The notes under the pieces were generated by a model, which did no database searches, was not told the origin of the DNA, and worked only from the letters and a program-made list of their open reading frames with translations. Positions 51,317 to 59,701 of a stretch of 64,000 nucleotides of DNA are shown in pieces (position 1 is the first letter of the stretch; each line of letters starts with the position of its first letter). The stretch spans positions 1-64,000 of the forward strand of contig NZ_LMGI01000005.1 of assembly GCF_001427105.1 (NCBI RefSeq), in the 5' to 3' direction. The translations under genes and the position numbers were made by a program. Source of the DNA: Sphingopyxis sp. Root154 (GTDB lineage Bacteria; Pseudomonadota; Alphaproteobacteria; Sphingomonadales; Sphingomonadaceae).

Positions 51317-52603
51317 GTGAAAAAAGCAATATTCGCAGGCTTGGCACTGGTCGCGCTGATCCAGTCAGCCGCTGCGCAAGAACCGACGACGACATACATC
51401 CACGCCGGGCGTCTGCTGGCCGATCCGGCGAGCGGCCGCGTCGAAACGAACAAGACGATTGTCGTCACCGCCGGAAAGATCGCCGAAATCCGCGACGGCT
51501 TCGTCGGCGAGGGCAAGATCGTCGACCTCCGCGACCAGTTCGTCCTGCCGGGCTTCATCGACAGCCACGTCCATCTGACCTTTGAATCGAGCCCGACAAG
51601 CCGCCTCGACGCGGTGACCAAGTCGACCGTCGATCAGGCGTTCGATGGAGTCGTCTTCGCCAAGCGCACGGTGCGCGCCGGCTTCACGACCGTGGTCGAT
51701 CTCGGCGCCGACCCACAAGCGATCAACGCGCTGCGCGACGCCACCGCGACGGGCAAGGTCGTCGGACCCCGCATCATCGCTGCGGGCGGCGTCGCCGCGC
51801 ACGGCGGGCATGGTGACGTCCACGGCTATCGTCAGGAAATCATCGACCTGTTCCGTTCGCCGACGCTCTGCTCGGGCGCCGACGACTGCGCGCGCGCGGT
51901 GCGGCTGGCGGTGCAGCAGGGCGCCGACGTCATCAAGACCGCCTCGACCGGCGGCGTGATGTCGAACACCGCCGCAGGGCTCGGCCAGCAGATGAGCGAC
52001 GCCGAACTCGTCGCGATCGTCGACACCGCGCACCGCCTCGGCCGCAAGGTAGCCGCGCACGCGCATGGTACTGACGGCGTCAACGCCGCGCTGCGCGCCG
52101 GCGTCGACTCGGTCGAGCATGGCACTTATCTCGACGCGGAATCGATCCGCCTGTTCAAGGCGAAGGGCAGCTACCTCGTTCCCACTTTGCTCGCCGGCGA
52201 CACCGTCGCGCGGCAGGCCGAAACCGCCGACTGGATGCCCGCGCCGGTTCGCGCCAAGGCGCGCACGGTCGGGCCGCTGATGGTCGACGCGCTGCGCCGC
52301 GCACATCAGGGCGGCGTGCGTATCGCGTTCGGAACCGATAGCGCGGTGTCGGCGCACGGTGACAATGCCCGCGAATTTGCGCTGATGGTGAAGGCGGGGC
52401 TGACCCCGCTGGAGACGATCAAGTCCGCGACGGTCTGGGCGGCGACGCATGCCGGGCTCGAAACCGAAATCGGCACGCTCGCCGCGGGCAAGTCGGCCGA
52501 CATCGTTGCGGTGAAGGGCGATCCGCTCACCGACGTGCGTAGCCTCGAAACCATGGGCTTCGTCATGGCGCGCGGCGTCGTCGTGCGGGCGGCAGGGGAA
52601 TGA
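51317..52603 (+). CDS. Exported amidohydrolase (imidazolonepropionase-like dipeptidase family), paralogue of the one at 25424
   Basis: 428 residues from the GTG at 51317 with GGGAGA six bases before; the GTG at 51290 would bury the signal. Signal peptide ~1-20 (AGLALVALIQSAAAQ). Complete metal site: DSHVHLTF, IKTASTGGVM, AAHAHGTDG, VEHGTYLD, FGTDSAVSAHG. It shares the COG1228 layout with the amidohydrolase of the lysine-type locus. Members hydrolyse Xaa-Pro or Xaa-Arg/Lys dipeptides. It is ATGA-coupled to the following serine hydrolase. Confidence 0.86.
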   Translation: MKKAIFAGLALVALIQSAAAQEPTTTYIHAGRLLADPASGRVETNKTIVVTAGKIAEIRDGFVGEGKIVDLRDQFVLPGFIDSHVHLTFESSPTSRLDAVTKSTVDQAFDGVVFAKRTVRAGFTTVVDLGADPQAINALRDATATGKVVGPRIIAAGGVAAHGGHGDVHGYRQEIIDLFRSPTLCSGADDCARAVRLAVQQGADVIKTASTGGVMSNTAAGLGQQMSDAELVAIVDTAHRLGRKVAAHAHGTDGVNAALRAGVDSVEHGTYLDAESIRLFKAKGSYLVPTLLAGDTVARQAETADWMPAPVRAKARTVGPLMVDALRRAHQGGVRIAFGTDSAVSAHGDNAREFALMVKAGLTPLETIKSATVWAATHAGLETEIGTLAAGKSADIVAVKGDPLTDVRSLETMGFVMARGVVVRAAGE

Positions 52604-54591
52604 ATATGCGCTCGATCAAGCTGTTCGCGCTGTTGCCGCTCGTCATGATGCTCGGCACTGCGGCAACGAAACCGGCAACGCCGCTGGCGCCCGCCATCGC
52701 GCCCAAACCGGCGGCCGAGGCACAAAAGACGGCGGCGCCGGTTACGACCTCGCTCGCACCGTCGGCAACGCTGACGAAGCAGGACGTCGATAGCTGGCTC
52801 GACGGCTTCGTCCCGTTCGCGCTCAAGCGCGGCGACCTCGCCGGCGCGGTGATCGTCGTGGTCAAGGACGGGCAGGTGCTGACGCAGCGCGGCTTCGGTT
52901 ATGCCGACGCCGCCAAGCGCACGCCGGTCGACCCCGCCCGCACCCTGTTCCGCCCCGGCTCGGTGTCGAAGCTCTTTACCTGGACCGCGGTGATGCAGCA
53001 GGTCGAGGCGGGCAAGATTAACCTCAACGCCGACGTCAACACCTACCTCGATTTCAAGATCCCGCTGAAAGACGGCAAGCCGGTGACGATGCGCCAGTTG
53101 ATGACGCACACCGCGGGCTTCGAGGAACATGGCAAGCTCACCATGTTCGAGGACAAGAAGTTTCAGATCCCGCTCGGTGATCTTGTGAAGGGCGGCATTC
53201 CGAACCGCATCTACACGCCGGGGACGACGCCCTCCTATTCGAATTACGGCACCGCGCTCGCGGGCTATATCGTCGAGCGCGTGACGAAAATGTCGTTCGA
53301 CGACTATGTCGAGCAGCGGATTTTCCAGCCGCTCGGCATGGCGCAATCGACCTTCCGCCAGCCGCTGCCCAAGGCGTTCGCGCCGTGGATGGCGACGGGC
53401 TATCGCCAGCTTTCGGCCGGTCCGTCGAAGTTCGAAATCGTCGGCCCGTCACCCGCCGGGGGCCTCTCCTCGACCGGCGCCGACATGGCGAAGTTCATGA
53501 TCGCGCATCTGGGTCAGGGCGCGGGGCTGATGAAGCCCGAAACCGCGCGGATGATGCACGATACGCCGCTGACGATCCTGCCGCCGCTCAACCGCATGGA
53601 GCTCGGCTTTTTCGAAACCAACATCAACGGGCGGCAGGTGATCGCGCATCTCGGCGATACGCAGCTGTTCCACACCGCACTCCACCTCTTCACCAGCGAA
53701 AATGTCGGCATCTATATGTCGTTCAACGCAACCGGCGAGCAGGCGTCGGTCGGTCCGGTGCGCCGCGCGCTGTTCGAGGATTTCGCCGATCGCTATCTTC
53801 CGGGCAACGAAGTGCCCGCGACGCGCGTCGATGCGAAAACCTCGGCCGAACATGCCAGAATGCTGGCGGGTAACTGGCTCAACAGCCGCCGCGCGGAAAC
53901 GAACTTCTACGCGATCGCCTCGCTGTTCGGTCAGGTGAAGATCAGCGTCGGCCCCAAGGGCGAACTGATCGTCCCCGCCGCGCGCGACCTCAACGGAAAG
54001 CCCGCGAAATGGATCGAGACCGCGCCCTTCGTCTGGCACAATGCCGACGGCCACGGCCGGCTCGCCGCGCAGGTGGTCGATGGCAAGGTCGTGCGCTGGA
54101 GCATCGACGGCATCTCGCCCTTCATGGTGTTCGACCGGGCGCCAGCATCGAAATCGGCGGCGTGGATCATGCCCGCGATGTATATCAGCCTCGGTGTCCT
54201 GCTGATAACCCTGCTTCAGTGGCCCGTCTCGGCGCTGATCCGGCGCCATTACAAGGCACCGCTGACGCTCGATCGCCGTTCGCTGCGTGTCTATCGCGGC
54301 GTCCGCGTTGGGGCAGGGCTGGTGCTCGCGCTGGTCGCGGCGTGGGTGATCAGCATGTCGAAACTGAAGGCGCTGCCCTCCTATGATCCCTGGCTGTGGT
54401 TTCTCCAGATTGCCGGATTGATCGTCCTCGTCGGCGGGGTTGTGCTGGCCGCATGGAACTTCCGCATCGTCCGTCAGGAGAAACGCGACTGGTTCCGCAC
54501 CCTCTGGGCGCTGCTCCTGCTCTTCGCGACGATCATGCCGCTCTATGTCGCATGGACCTTTGGCCTGATCGCGATGACGGTGAATTACTGA
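52600..54591 (+). CDS. Membrane-anchored serine hydrolase (S12 family), paralogue of the one at 41683
   Basis: 663 residues, start overlapping the amidohydrolase stop. Signal peptide ~1-22. Penicillin-binding-fold domain with Ser121-V-S-Lys124 and Tyr213-S-Asn215, then about four C-terminal membrane helices. Long shared words with the first gene of the operon (VTMRxLMTHT, PGTTPxYSNYGT, STFRQPLP, VLTQRGFGYAD) show a duplication, though the mature sequences have diverged clearly. It is the last gene before a strong terminator. Probable periplasmic release of amino acids from peptides or esters. Confidence 0.88.
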   Translation: MNMRSIKLFALLPLVMMLGTAATKPATPLAPAIAPKPAAEAQKTAAPVTTSLAPSATLTKQDVDSWLDGFVPFALKRGDLAGAVIVVVKDGQVLTQRGFGYADAAKRTPVDPARTLFRPGSVSKLFTWTAVMQQVEAGKINLNADVNTYLDFKIPLKDGKPVTMRQLMTHTAGFEEHGKLTMFEDKKFQIPLGDLVKGGIPNRIYTPGTTPSYSNYGTALAGYIVERVTKMSFDDYVEQRIFQPLGMAQSTFRQPLPKAFAPWMATGYRQLSAGPSKFEIVGPSPAGGLSSTGADMAKFMIAHLGQGAGLMKPETARMMHDTPLTILPPLNRMELGFFETNINGRQVIAHLGDTQLFHTALHLFTSENVGIYMSFNATGEQASVGPVRRALFEDFADRYLPGNEVPATRVDAKTSAEHARMLAGNWLNSRRAETNFYAIASLFGQVKISVGPKGELIVPAARDLNGKPAKWIETAPFVWHNADGHGRLAAQVVDGKVVRWSIDGISPFMVFDRAPASKSAAWIMPAMYISLGVLLITLLQWPVSALIRRHYKAPLTLDRRSLRVYRGVRVGAGLVLALVAAWVISMSKLKALPSYDPWLWFLQIAGLIVLVGGVVLAAWNFRIVRQEKRDWFRTLWALLLLFATIMPLYVAWTFGLIAMTVNY

Positions 54592-54650
54592 CGGCATAAC
54601 TCGCATGGGGAGGGCCCGGCCGGGCTTCTCCGTCAGCGCTCTGTTCTGCA

Positions 54651-54685
54651 ACCTCCTCGTCGCCGCGCGACGGGGAGGTTTTTTT
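54651..54685 (+). terminator. Rho-independent terminator of the D-glutamate operon
   Basis: A 12-bp stem ACCTCCTCGTCG / CGACGGGGAGGT (one G-T pair) with loop CCGCG, followed by seven Ts, 60 bp after the last stop of the operon. Confidence 0.9.
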
Positions 54686-54750
54686 ATCCTCGGCATCCTG
54701 GATCGAGTGGAACGAGACACATAGCGCGGTCGAGAATGATTGCGTCGGGA

Positions 54751-54770
54751 AACGACCGATTTCGGACGTT
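54751..54770. repeat. Interspersed 20-bp palindromic repeat, copy A
   Basis: AACGACCGATTTCGGACGTT, an imperfect inverted repeat (AACGnCCG...CGGnCGTT). It is the first of four copies that alternate with small genes. It lies 81 bp before the pentapeptide gene. Confidence 0.7.
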
Positions 54771-54851
54771 TGGCTCGGTCAGGCGGCGACAATGCTCACA
54801 CCACGCTGGAGGCAGGGTTGATGAACACTCAAACGGGCCTATGCTGGCAGG

Positions 54852-55223
54852 ATGATTGTCGTTCATGAAGAGATTACGCAGTCTGAGTTGCTGCTTAGAT
54901 ATGTGTCGGGGCAGCGACGTTTCCATAATCTGGACGTTTGCGATGATGGTTCAGACGCTCTGGTAGGCGCCCATCTTGACAATATTGAGATCATCGACTG
55001 CTTCGTAGTCGCATCTTTCCGTAACGCTTCTCTTAAAAATGCGGTCGTCCATGCCAACGTGAAAACTTGCGACTTTTCGGGTGCCGACCTGTCCGGCTCT
55101 GACTTTCGAGGGGCAGCACTTTGCGCAACGGTTTTCACCGGCGCCAATATGGAAGGTGCCGATTTCACCGGGGCCTTTTACTTCAGTGACGCCTTGGGAA
55201 CGGGCGAGAAGCCTGACTGGTAA
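54852..55223 (+). CDS. Pentapeptide-repeat protein
   Basis: 123 residues. The second half is a run of A(D/N)LxX-like pentapeptides: ASFRNASLKNAVVHANVKTC, DFSGADLSGSDFRGAALCAT, FTGANMEGADFTGAF. This gives a right-handed square beta-helix of roughly three to four turns. Such short proteins bind other proteins; some protect gyrase, but nothing here shows that. No signal peptide. Base composition is lower in GC than the flanking operons, and the gene sits between repeat copies A and B. Confidence 0.72.
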   Translation: MIVVHEEITQSELLLRYVSGQRRFHNLDVCDDGSDALVGAHLDNIEIIDCFVVASFRNASLKNAVVHANVKTCDFSGADLSGSDFRGAALCATVFTGANMEGADFTGAFYFSDALGTGEKPDW

Positions 55224-55292
55224 GGCAGGCCCGGCAATAGCTGCGTTACACCGTCTTGGTAGCGCGGTTCCGAATTAGCCGCTTTGGCGGCT

Positions 55293-55312
55293 AACGACCG
55301 ATTGCGGACGTT
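55293..55312. repeat. Interspersed 20-bp palindromic repeat, copy B
   Basis: AACGACCGATTGCGGACGTT, two adjacent bases different from copy A (TG for TC at the centre counts as one to two changes depending on alignment). It lies between the pentapeptide gene and the next small gene. Confidence 0.7.
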
Positions 55313-55321
55313 GCCGCGCAG

Positions 55322-55654
55322 TTAGCGTCCGTTCACTCTCATGAGCCTCACGAGGTCTGATGCCGCCTGCCTCAAAGGTTGCACGTTAAGCCCAGTCAAG
55401 CGCTTCGCCGCTTCGAAGGGATTATCTTGCACGAGAGCCCACAGTTTTTCACCAACTTCGTTGGCAAGGCTCGCTTCGTTCTCAAAAATCCAAAAGCCGG
55501 TTCCTTGGCGAGGGTCGTCGAAAAGTTCCAAGTCTTGTATCAGGGTATCGGACGCCCATTGAAGCCAGTCGCCATCATCGACGCCATCAGCCAAGATCCG
55601 GCATGCGAGAAAGAGATCACGGCGTTCGGGATGTTTCCAGACAAAGTCACTCAT
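55322..55654 (-). CDS. Hypothetical protein (110 aa)
   Basis: 110 residues, soluble, acidic and Trp-rich: KHPERRDLFLACRILADGVD, DWLQWASDTLIQDLELFDDP, GTGFWIFENEASLANEVGEK. The WxxR-D.....ACRxLAD start, the DLELFDD centre and the following E-rich helix resemble the SCO4402-type small-protein family, but the likeness is weak and no function follows from it. Codon use is less GC-biased than in neighbouring operons. It is bounded by repeat copies B and C and opposite in orientation to its neighbours. Confidence 0.6.
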   Translation of the reverse strand: MSDFVWKHPERRDLFLACRILADGVDDGDWLQWASDTLIQDLELFDDPRQGTGFWIFENEASLANEVGEKLWALVQDNPFEAAKRLTGLNVQPLRQAASDLVRLMRVNGR

Positions 55655-55746
55655 GCGTGCATCGATGCCATCTTAGGAAACGAGAGGCAATGTCGGCTTC
55701 CCACCCCGATCGCGCCGTTTCAGCCAAATCGGTGCAGGTGGCGGGA

Positions 55747-55766
55747 AACGACCGGTTGCGGACATA
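55747..55766. repeat. Interspersed 20-bp palindromic repeat, copy C
   Basis: AACGACCGGTTGCGGACATA, a diverged copy that keeps the AACGACCG and GCGGAC blocks. It lies 24 bp before the next small gene. Confidence 0.6.
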
Positions 55767-55789
55767 GCGCTAGGTGATAGGCTTTCGCC

Positions 55790-56170
55790 ATGACCAGCGC
55801 ACCTCGGGACGCCGATTTGATAATCGCCAAGATCGATGCTGGAGAGCTTGCTCCTAGTACCGTGCCGATCGTTCGCGCGTTTCACGAACACATTACTCTC
55901 AAACACCCCCTTCAAAGAGAAGCGCTGGAGGCATTCGACCAAAAAGCTGCGCCCGCTGTTTTCTCGGCAATACAATCGCGGATATGGCAAGAGATCGATC
56001 AACTCGGCCCGTCGAATGACAGCGGATTACACCTTTCCAACTGCCTTGTGCGCCCGGATGAACCAATTGATTGGCACTTGGCTGAGTACCTGATCGAGTG
56101 GGCACGACAGCAAGGATTGTCGGAACAGCAAATCATCGGAGCATTCGCGGCTGCGAACAACGGCAGCTAA
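55790..56170 (+). CDS. Hypothetical protein (126 aa)
   Basis: 126 residues, soluble, no signal, no recognised domain. Helical, with SAPRDADLIIAKIDAGELAP near the start and WHLAEYLIEWARQQGLSEQQ near the end. Amino-acid composition and in-frame length fit a real gene; the ribosome site is weak. It sits between repeat copies C and D. A role cannot be proposed. Confidence 0.55.
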   Translation: MTSAPRDADLIIAKIDAGELAPSTVPIVRAFHEHITLKHPLQREALEAFDQKAAPAVFSAIQSRIWQEIDQLGPSNDSGLHLSNCLVRPDEPIDWHLAEYLIEWARQQGLSEQQIIGAFAAANNGS

Positions 56171-56210
56171 CCACCCCGTTTCCGTCAATCCGCTCCGATC
56201 TATGGCGGCA

Positions 56211-56230
56211 ATCGACCGATTGCAGACGTT
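56211..56230. repeat. Interspersed 20-bp palindromic repeat, copy D
   Basis: ATCGACCGATTGCAGACGTT, two changes from copy B. It lies between the 126-residue gene and a broken reading frame. Confidence 0.6.
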
Positions 56231-56254
56231 AAGTGGGGATGGCATCATCCGGGC

Positions 56255-56477
56255 ATGGCGAGACGGCGGCGCGAATTTTGGAAGTATGCGGAAGAGCGTT
56301 GGCCTTTGCTCCATAATCTGATGGCGGTTCAAGGGCGATATTAGGCCGTTTCTGCACGATGGTTTCGGTGTCGCCGTGCTGTTGAGGAAACCGATCGACG
56401 GACGCAACTTCATGAACCGTATTTATGACGGCTTGATCGCGGGGGTTCGGGCGGAGACAGGAAAGCATTGGGGGTGA
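56255..56477 (+). pseudogene. Possible frameshifted gene remnant
   Basis: From the ATG at 56255 the frame reads MARRRREFWKYAEERWPLLH and stops after 29 codons near 56344. A different frame, open from 56322 to the TGA at 56475, reads as protein-like sequence (GDIRPFLHDGFGVAVLLRKP, then GRNFMNRIYDGLIAGVRAET). The two could be one gene broken by a frameshift. No family is recognised and the case rests on composition only. Confidence 0.3.
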
Positions 56478-56774
56478 CTGCTTCCCACCCCAAAGCAGGC
56501 GTCGCCTTCAAATAGGCCTTTCCTACATTATCCGGCTGTGCCAGCCTTCATCTCGGCTCTTTCATTTGGTGGATAAAGGCGGTCGCTGCGCGGCGACCAC
56601 GGCGGGGGCGTGGCGGCGTCCAGCACGCCGCGAGGTCCAAAACGGGCGCGCGCAGGGCTGAACTTTACTGAACTTTGGAATATTGCACGGTCCTTGCGCC
56701 GACCGGATCCCGGATCCAACCAACGATGACGGTGGGCGACCTCGATTACGCTTCGAAATCGCCATTCCGACACA
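56478..56774. other. Non-coding stretch
   Basis: No convincing gene on either strand. It contains a direct repeat CTGAACTTT-A-CTGAACTTT (56658-56676) of unknown meaning. Together with the preceding remnant it forms the edge of the accessory segment before the next TonB receptor. Confidence 0.5.
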
Positions 56775-56809
56775 GAAAAAGGGCAGCGGTATCACCGATA
56801 CCGCTGCCC
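56775..56809 (-). terminator. Rho-independent terminator of the TonB receptor gene
   Basis: A perfect 13-bp stem GGGCAGCGGTATC / GATACCGCTGCCC with a 3-base loop. On the minus strand it is followed by five Ts. It lies 24 bp beyond the receptor stop codon at 56833. Confidence 0.9.
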
Positions 56810-56832
56810 CCGGGACTAGCTTTTGAGACGGG

Positions 56833-59541
56833 TCAGAAGCTCAGCTTCACGCCCCCCGAAATATAGCGGCCGATCACGTCGAAATTGGGACTGGTGTACG
56901 GCGTGATCGGCGGATCGCGGTCAAACAGATTGTTGACGTTGCCGAACAGCGTGAACGGCCCCGCTTTGAACTGGGCGCCAAGATCGACATAGGTGCGGCT
57001 GCCCACCTTGTTGTTCACGATCGGCACGGCGACCCCGTTCACGACCGTCAGCGGGCGGTCGAGGCCGCCGTCGACGTAGCGGACGCGCAGATTGGCGCCG
57101 AAGCTGTCGTTGTCGAAGGCAATCGTGCCCGTTCCGCGCCATTTCGGGGTCGAGAAGGCCGTGTCGCCGCCAACGTAACCCGACACGTCCGCGCCATTGA
57201 TCTTCAAGTTGAAGACATGGTTGGCCAGCGCGCGGAACGACAGGTTCCCGTCGCCCAACGGCATGCGGTACGACGCTTCGATATCGAGGCCCTGGGTGCG
57301 GTAATTGGCGAGGTTGCGATACCCGTTCGTGATCGATCCGATGGTGCCGTTCGCTTCGCGGACGACGATGCCATTGCAGGTTGGATCGCCCGGAGCGTTG
57401 GCGAAGCACTGCTTGAGCAGATCGTTCGCGGTGACCGTCGTGATCACATTGTCGATGTCGATATCGTAATAATCGACCGACAGACGCAGGCCAGGCGCGA
57501 AGGACGGGGAGTAGGATCCGCCGAGCGTCAGCGTATGCGAGATTTCGGGCGTCAGGAGCTTGTTGCCGCCGCCATAGACGACCACATTGTTCTGCACCGT
57601 GCCGTTCTGACCCTGGAACGGATCGAAGACGGTGCCGATGTTGGTCGAGCGATTGAGGAAATATTCGGTGATGCTGGGCGAACGGATATCCCGCGAATAG
57701 ACGGCGCGCAGCAGCAGGTCGTTGACGACGCGCAGCGTGCCGCCGGTCTTCCACGACCAGATCCCGCCGCTGGTGCTGTAATCCGAATATCGCGCGGCGC
57801 CGTTGATTTCGAGCTTCAGCGTGTCGGTGATGTCGAGCAGCGGCACGTTCACTTCGGCAAAGGCTTCCTTGACGTTGAAGCTGCCGTTCGTGGCCGACGA
57901 ATTGAGCGTGCCGAGCGCGTTGGCGAGCGACAGCGGGTCGACGAAGTTGGTGACCTGCTTTTCCCAGCGGACGTCGGTGCCGAAAGCGATGTCGACGGGG
58001 CCGGCCCAGGTCGAGAAGGGCTGGCCAGAGACGCTGGCGCCCGCTGCATCGAGCTTGATCGTGTAGATCAGCTGCGAACCGCCGAACGCCCACGCCGCCG
58101 CCTCGTCCGAGATGCTGCCATTGCCGAACAGGTTGATCGGCACACAATTGGGGTCGTTGTTGGTCGTCGATGCGTCGGCGTTGATACGGCACGTCGGCGT
58201 GCCGTTCACGAGGACCGAATCGACACCATTGTTGAAGCGCGACTTGATCCGCTGGTTGTTGAGCTGCTGGTTGAGCCGGATTTCGCCATGATTATAATAG
58301 GCGTCATATTTCCAGCCGTCGCCGAAGCTGCCGTCGAGCCCGATCGCACCCTCGAGATTGCGGCGGCTGTATTTGAACTTCATCACTCCGTCGGCGCCGA
58401 CATCGTCCATGACACGGCCGAGCAGGAACGGGCCGGTGACACCGGCGGCAGCGAGCTGGTTGCGATTCGCCTGGGTCAGGAAGGCGTTGTCGGGCAGGAT
58501 GGCGACGGCCGGGGTTTCGGGGAAGAAGCTATAGTCCGCCGACATGCGGTGATAGCTGAAATTGGCCCAGACCTTCAGCGAGTCGGTGAGGTCGTAGCTG
58601 GCGCGGGCAAAGAGGTTGACCCGCTCATAGGGCGTGCTGACCGCGACATAGTCGAAGATGTTCTGGCCGCCGCCGCCGATGGTCGTGACGCCCTGCGTCA
58701 CGCTGCCGAGCGGGAAGGCGCCGATGTTGCCGTCGGGATTGAAAACCAGATTGCGGGGAGCGCCGGTGAGGCTGAGGATCGAGCCGCCGTTGTAAAGCTG
58801 GGTCGAATTGGGATCGCGCACCAGTTCGAGCTTGTTGGGGGAGTGCTGGAACAGCCCTGCCTCCAGATTGGGCCGATCGTCGCGGCTGAGCGCGCCACGC
58901 TCGTTCATATATTCGCCCGCGACCATGAAGTGGCCGCGGCCGCCTGCGAAATCGGTGCCCCACGCGATGTCGGCGCCATAGCGCGCCGCGTCGCCGCGTG
59001 ACGAGATGCCCGACTGCACGCCCATACGCCAGCCGGTGAAATCATCGTCGAGGATGATGTTGACGACGCCCGCCACCGCGCCTGAGCCCCAGGCCGCCGA
59101 TGCGCCGCCGGTGACGACGTCGATCCGCTTGACCAGGCTTTGCGGCACGATGTTGAGGTCGTTGGCCCCGGCGAAGCGGTGCCCGTTGAGCAGGGTGAGG
59201 GTACGGACCGAGCCAAGGCCGCGCATATCGGCGGTCGAAACGCCGCTGCTCGTGCTGCCGGGGGTCGTCGATGGCGTCGATGTGGCTCGAAATTGCGGGG
59301 CGTCGTTCAGCACTTGCGCGATGCTCGGGCGATTGCCCAGCGCAAGCTCGGCCTCGCCGATCACCGTCGTCGGAGTCGGCGCATCAAAACCTTCGCGCTG
59401 AATGCGCGATCCGCTGACCACGATTTCCTCGTCCGAAACCAGGTCGGTTGCGGGGGTAGCGGACTGCGCATAGGCCGGGTTCAGGCTGACCAGCATCGAC
59501 AATGCGGTGCCCGCATACAAGCCGGATTGAACGAACTTCAT
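56833..59541 (-). CDS. TonB-dependent receptor, possibly co-regulated with the D-glutamate operon
   Basis: 902 residues; GGGG lies seven bases before the ATG. Signal peptide ~1-25 (LNPAYAQS). Plug with EEIVVSGSRIQREGFDAPTP, TTVIGEAELALGNRPSIAQV, ADMRGLGSVRTLTLLNGHRF and RIDVVTGGASAAWGSGAVAG. The GSRIxxxGFxAPTPxTV start and LNGxR..GASAAWGS motifs are those of a large sphingomonad receptor group with proteins often linked to peptide or small-molecule use. The barrel ends ISGGVKLSF. The gene is monocistronic with its own terminator. A palindrome in its upstream region shares a half-site with the D-glutamate operon promoter, hinting at a peptide-type cargo (inference). Confidence 0.9.
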   Translation of the reverse strand: MKFVQSGLYAGTALSMLVSLNPAYAQSATPATDLVSDEEIVVSGSRIQREGFDAPTPTTVIGEAELALGNRPSIAQVLNDAPQFRATSTPSTTPGSTSSGVSTADMRGLGSVRTLTLLNGHRFAGANDLNIVPQSLVKRIDVVTGGASAAWGSGAVAGVVNIILDDDFTGWRMGVQSGISSRGDAARYGADIAWGTDFAGGRGHFMVAGEYMNERGALSRDDRPNLEAGLFQHSPNKLELVRDPNSTQLYNGGSILSLTGAPRNLVFNPDGNIGAFPLGSVTQGVTTIGGGGQNIFDYVAVSTPYERVNLFARASYDLTDSLKVWANFSYHRMSADYSFFPETPAVAILPDNAFLTQANRNQLAAAGVTGPFLLGRVMDDVGADGVMKFKYSRRNLEGAIGLDGSFGDGWKYDAYYNHGEIRLNQQLNNQRIKSRFNNGVDSVLVNGTPTCRINADASTTNNDPNCVPINLFGNGSISDEAAAWAFGGSQLIYTIKLDAAGASVSGQPFSTWAGPVDIAFGTDVRWEKQVTNFVDPLSLANALGTLNSSATNGSFNVKEAFAEVNVPLLDITDTLKLEINGAARYSDYSTSGGIWSWKTGGTLRVVNDLLLRAVYSRDIRSPSITEYFLNRSTNIGTVFDPFQGQNGTVQNNVVVYGGGNKLLTPEISHTLTLGGSYSPSFAPGLRLSVDYYDIDIDNVITTVTANDLLKQCFANAPGDPTCNGIVVREANGTIGSITNGYRNLANYRTQGLDIEASYRMPLGDGNLSFRALANHVFNLKINGADVSGYVGGDTAFSTPKWRGTGTIAFDNDSFGANLRVRYVDGGLDRPLTVVNGVAVPIVNNKVGSRTYVDLGAQFKAGPFTLFGNVNNLFDRDPPITPYTSPNFDVIGRYISGGVKLSF

Positions 59542-59682
59542 AATTATCCCCTTCGCCTGTGGACGGCAATTCCGCCGTCCGGTGTTCGCTTATGTTTTTA
59601 CCGCGAGGCTCCTGCGATCCTCGGGTTTGCGATTTTCTATAAAGTCGTAATTTTTTGAAAAATCAACCCCGATCAAGACATA

Positions 59683-59701
59683 ATTTTCAATTATTGAAAA
59701 T
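59683..59701. promoter_or_regulatory. Candidate operator in the TonB receptor upstream region
   Basis: ATTTTCAAT-T-ATTGAAAAT is a perfect 9-bp inverted repeat around one base, about 140 bp upstream of the receptor start. The gap 59542-59911 has no gene and is strongly AT-rich in its centre; it also holds AAAATT-TCG-AATTTT near 59779. The half-site ATTGAAAAT is identical to one at 41611-41619 before the D-glutamate operon. Confidence 0.5.

Noticed and set aside
54684..54926. Minus-strand 80-codon frame over the terminator and copy A
   Set aside because: It reads through a strong plus-strand terminator and the repeat and overlaps the pentapeptide gene start; no motif or ribosome site.
54751..56230. 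Integron attC sites
   Set aside because: The copies are only about 20 bp, the genes face both ways, and the flanks do not fit RYYYAAC...GTTRRRY consistently; no integrase is present.
56562..56795. Minus-strand 77-codon frame
   Set aside because: It starts inside the receptor terminator hairpin and has no protein-like features.
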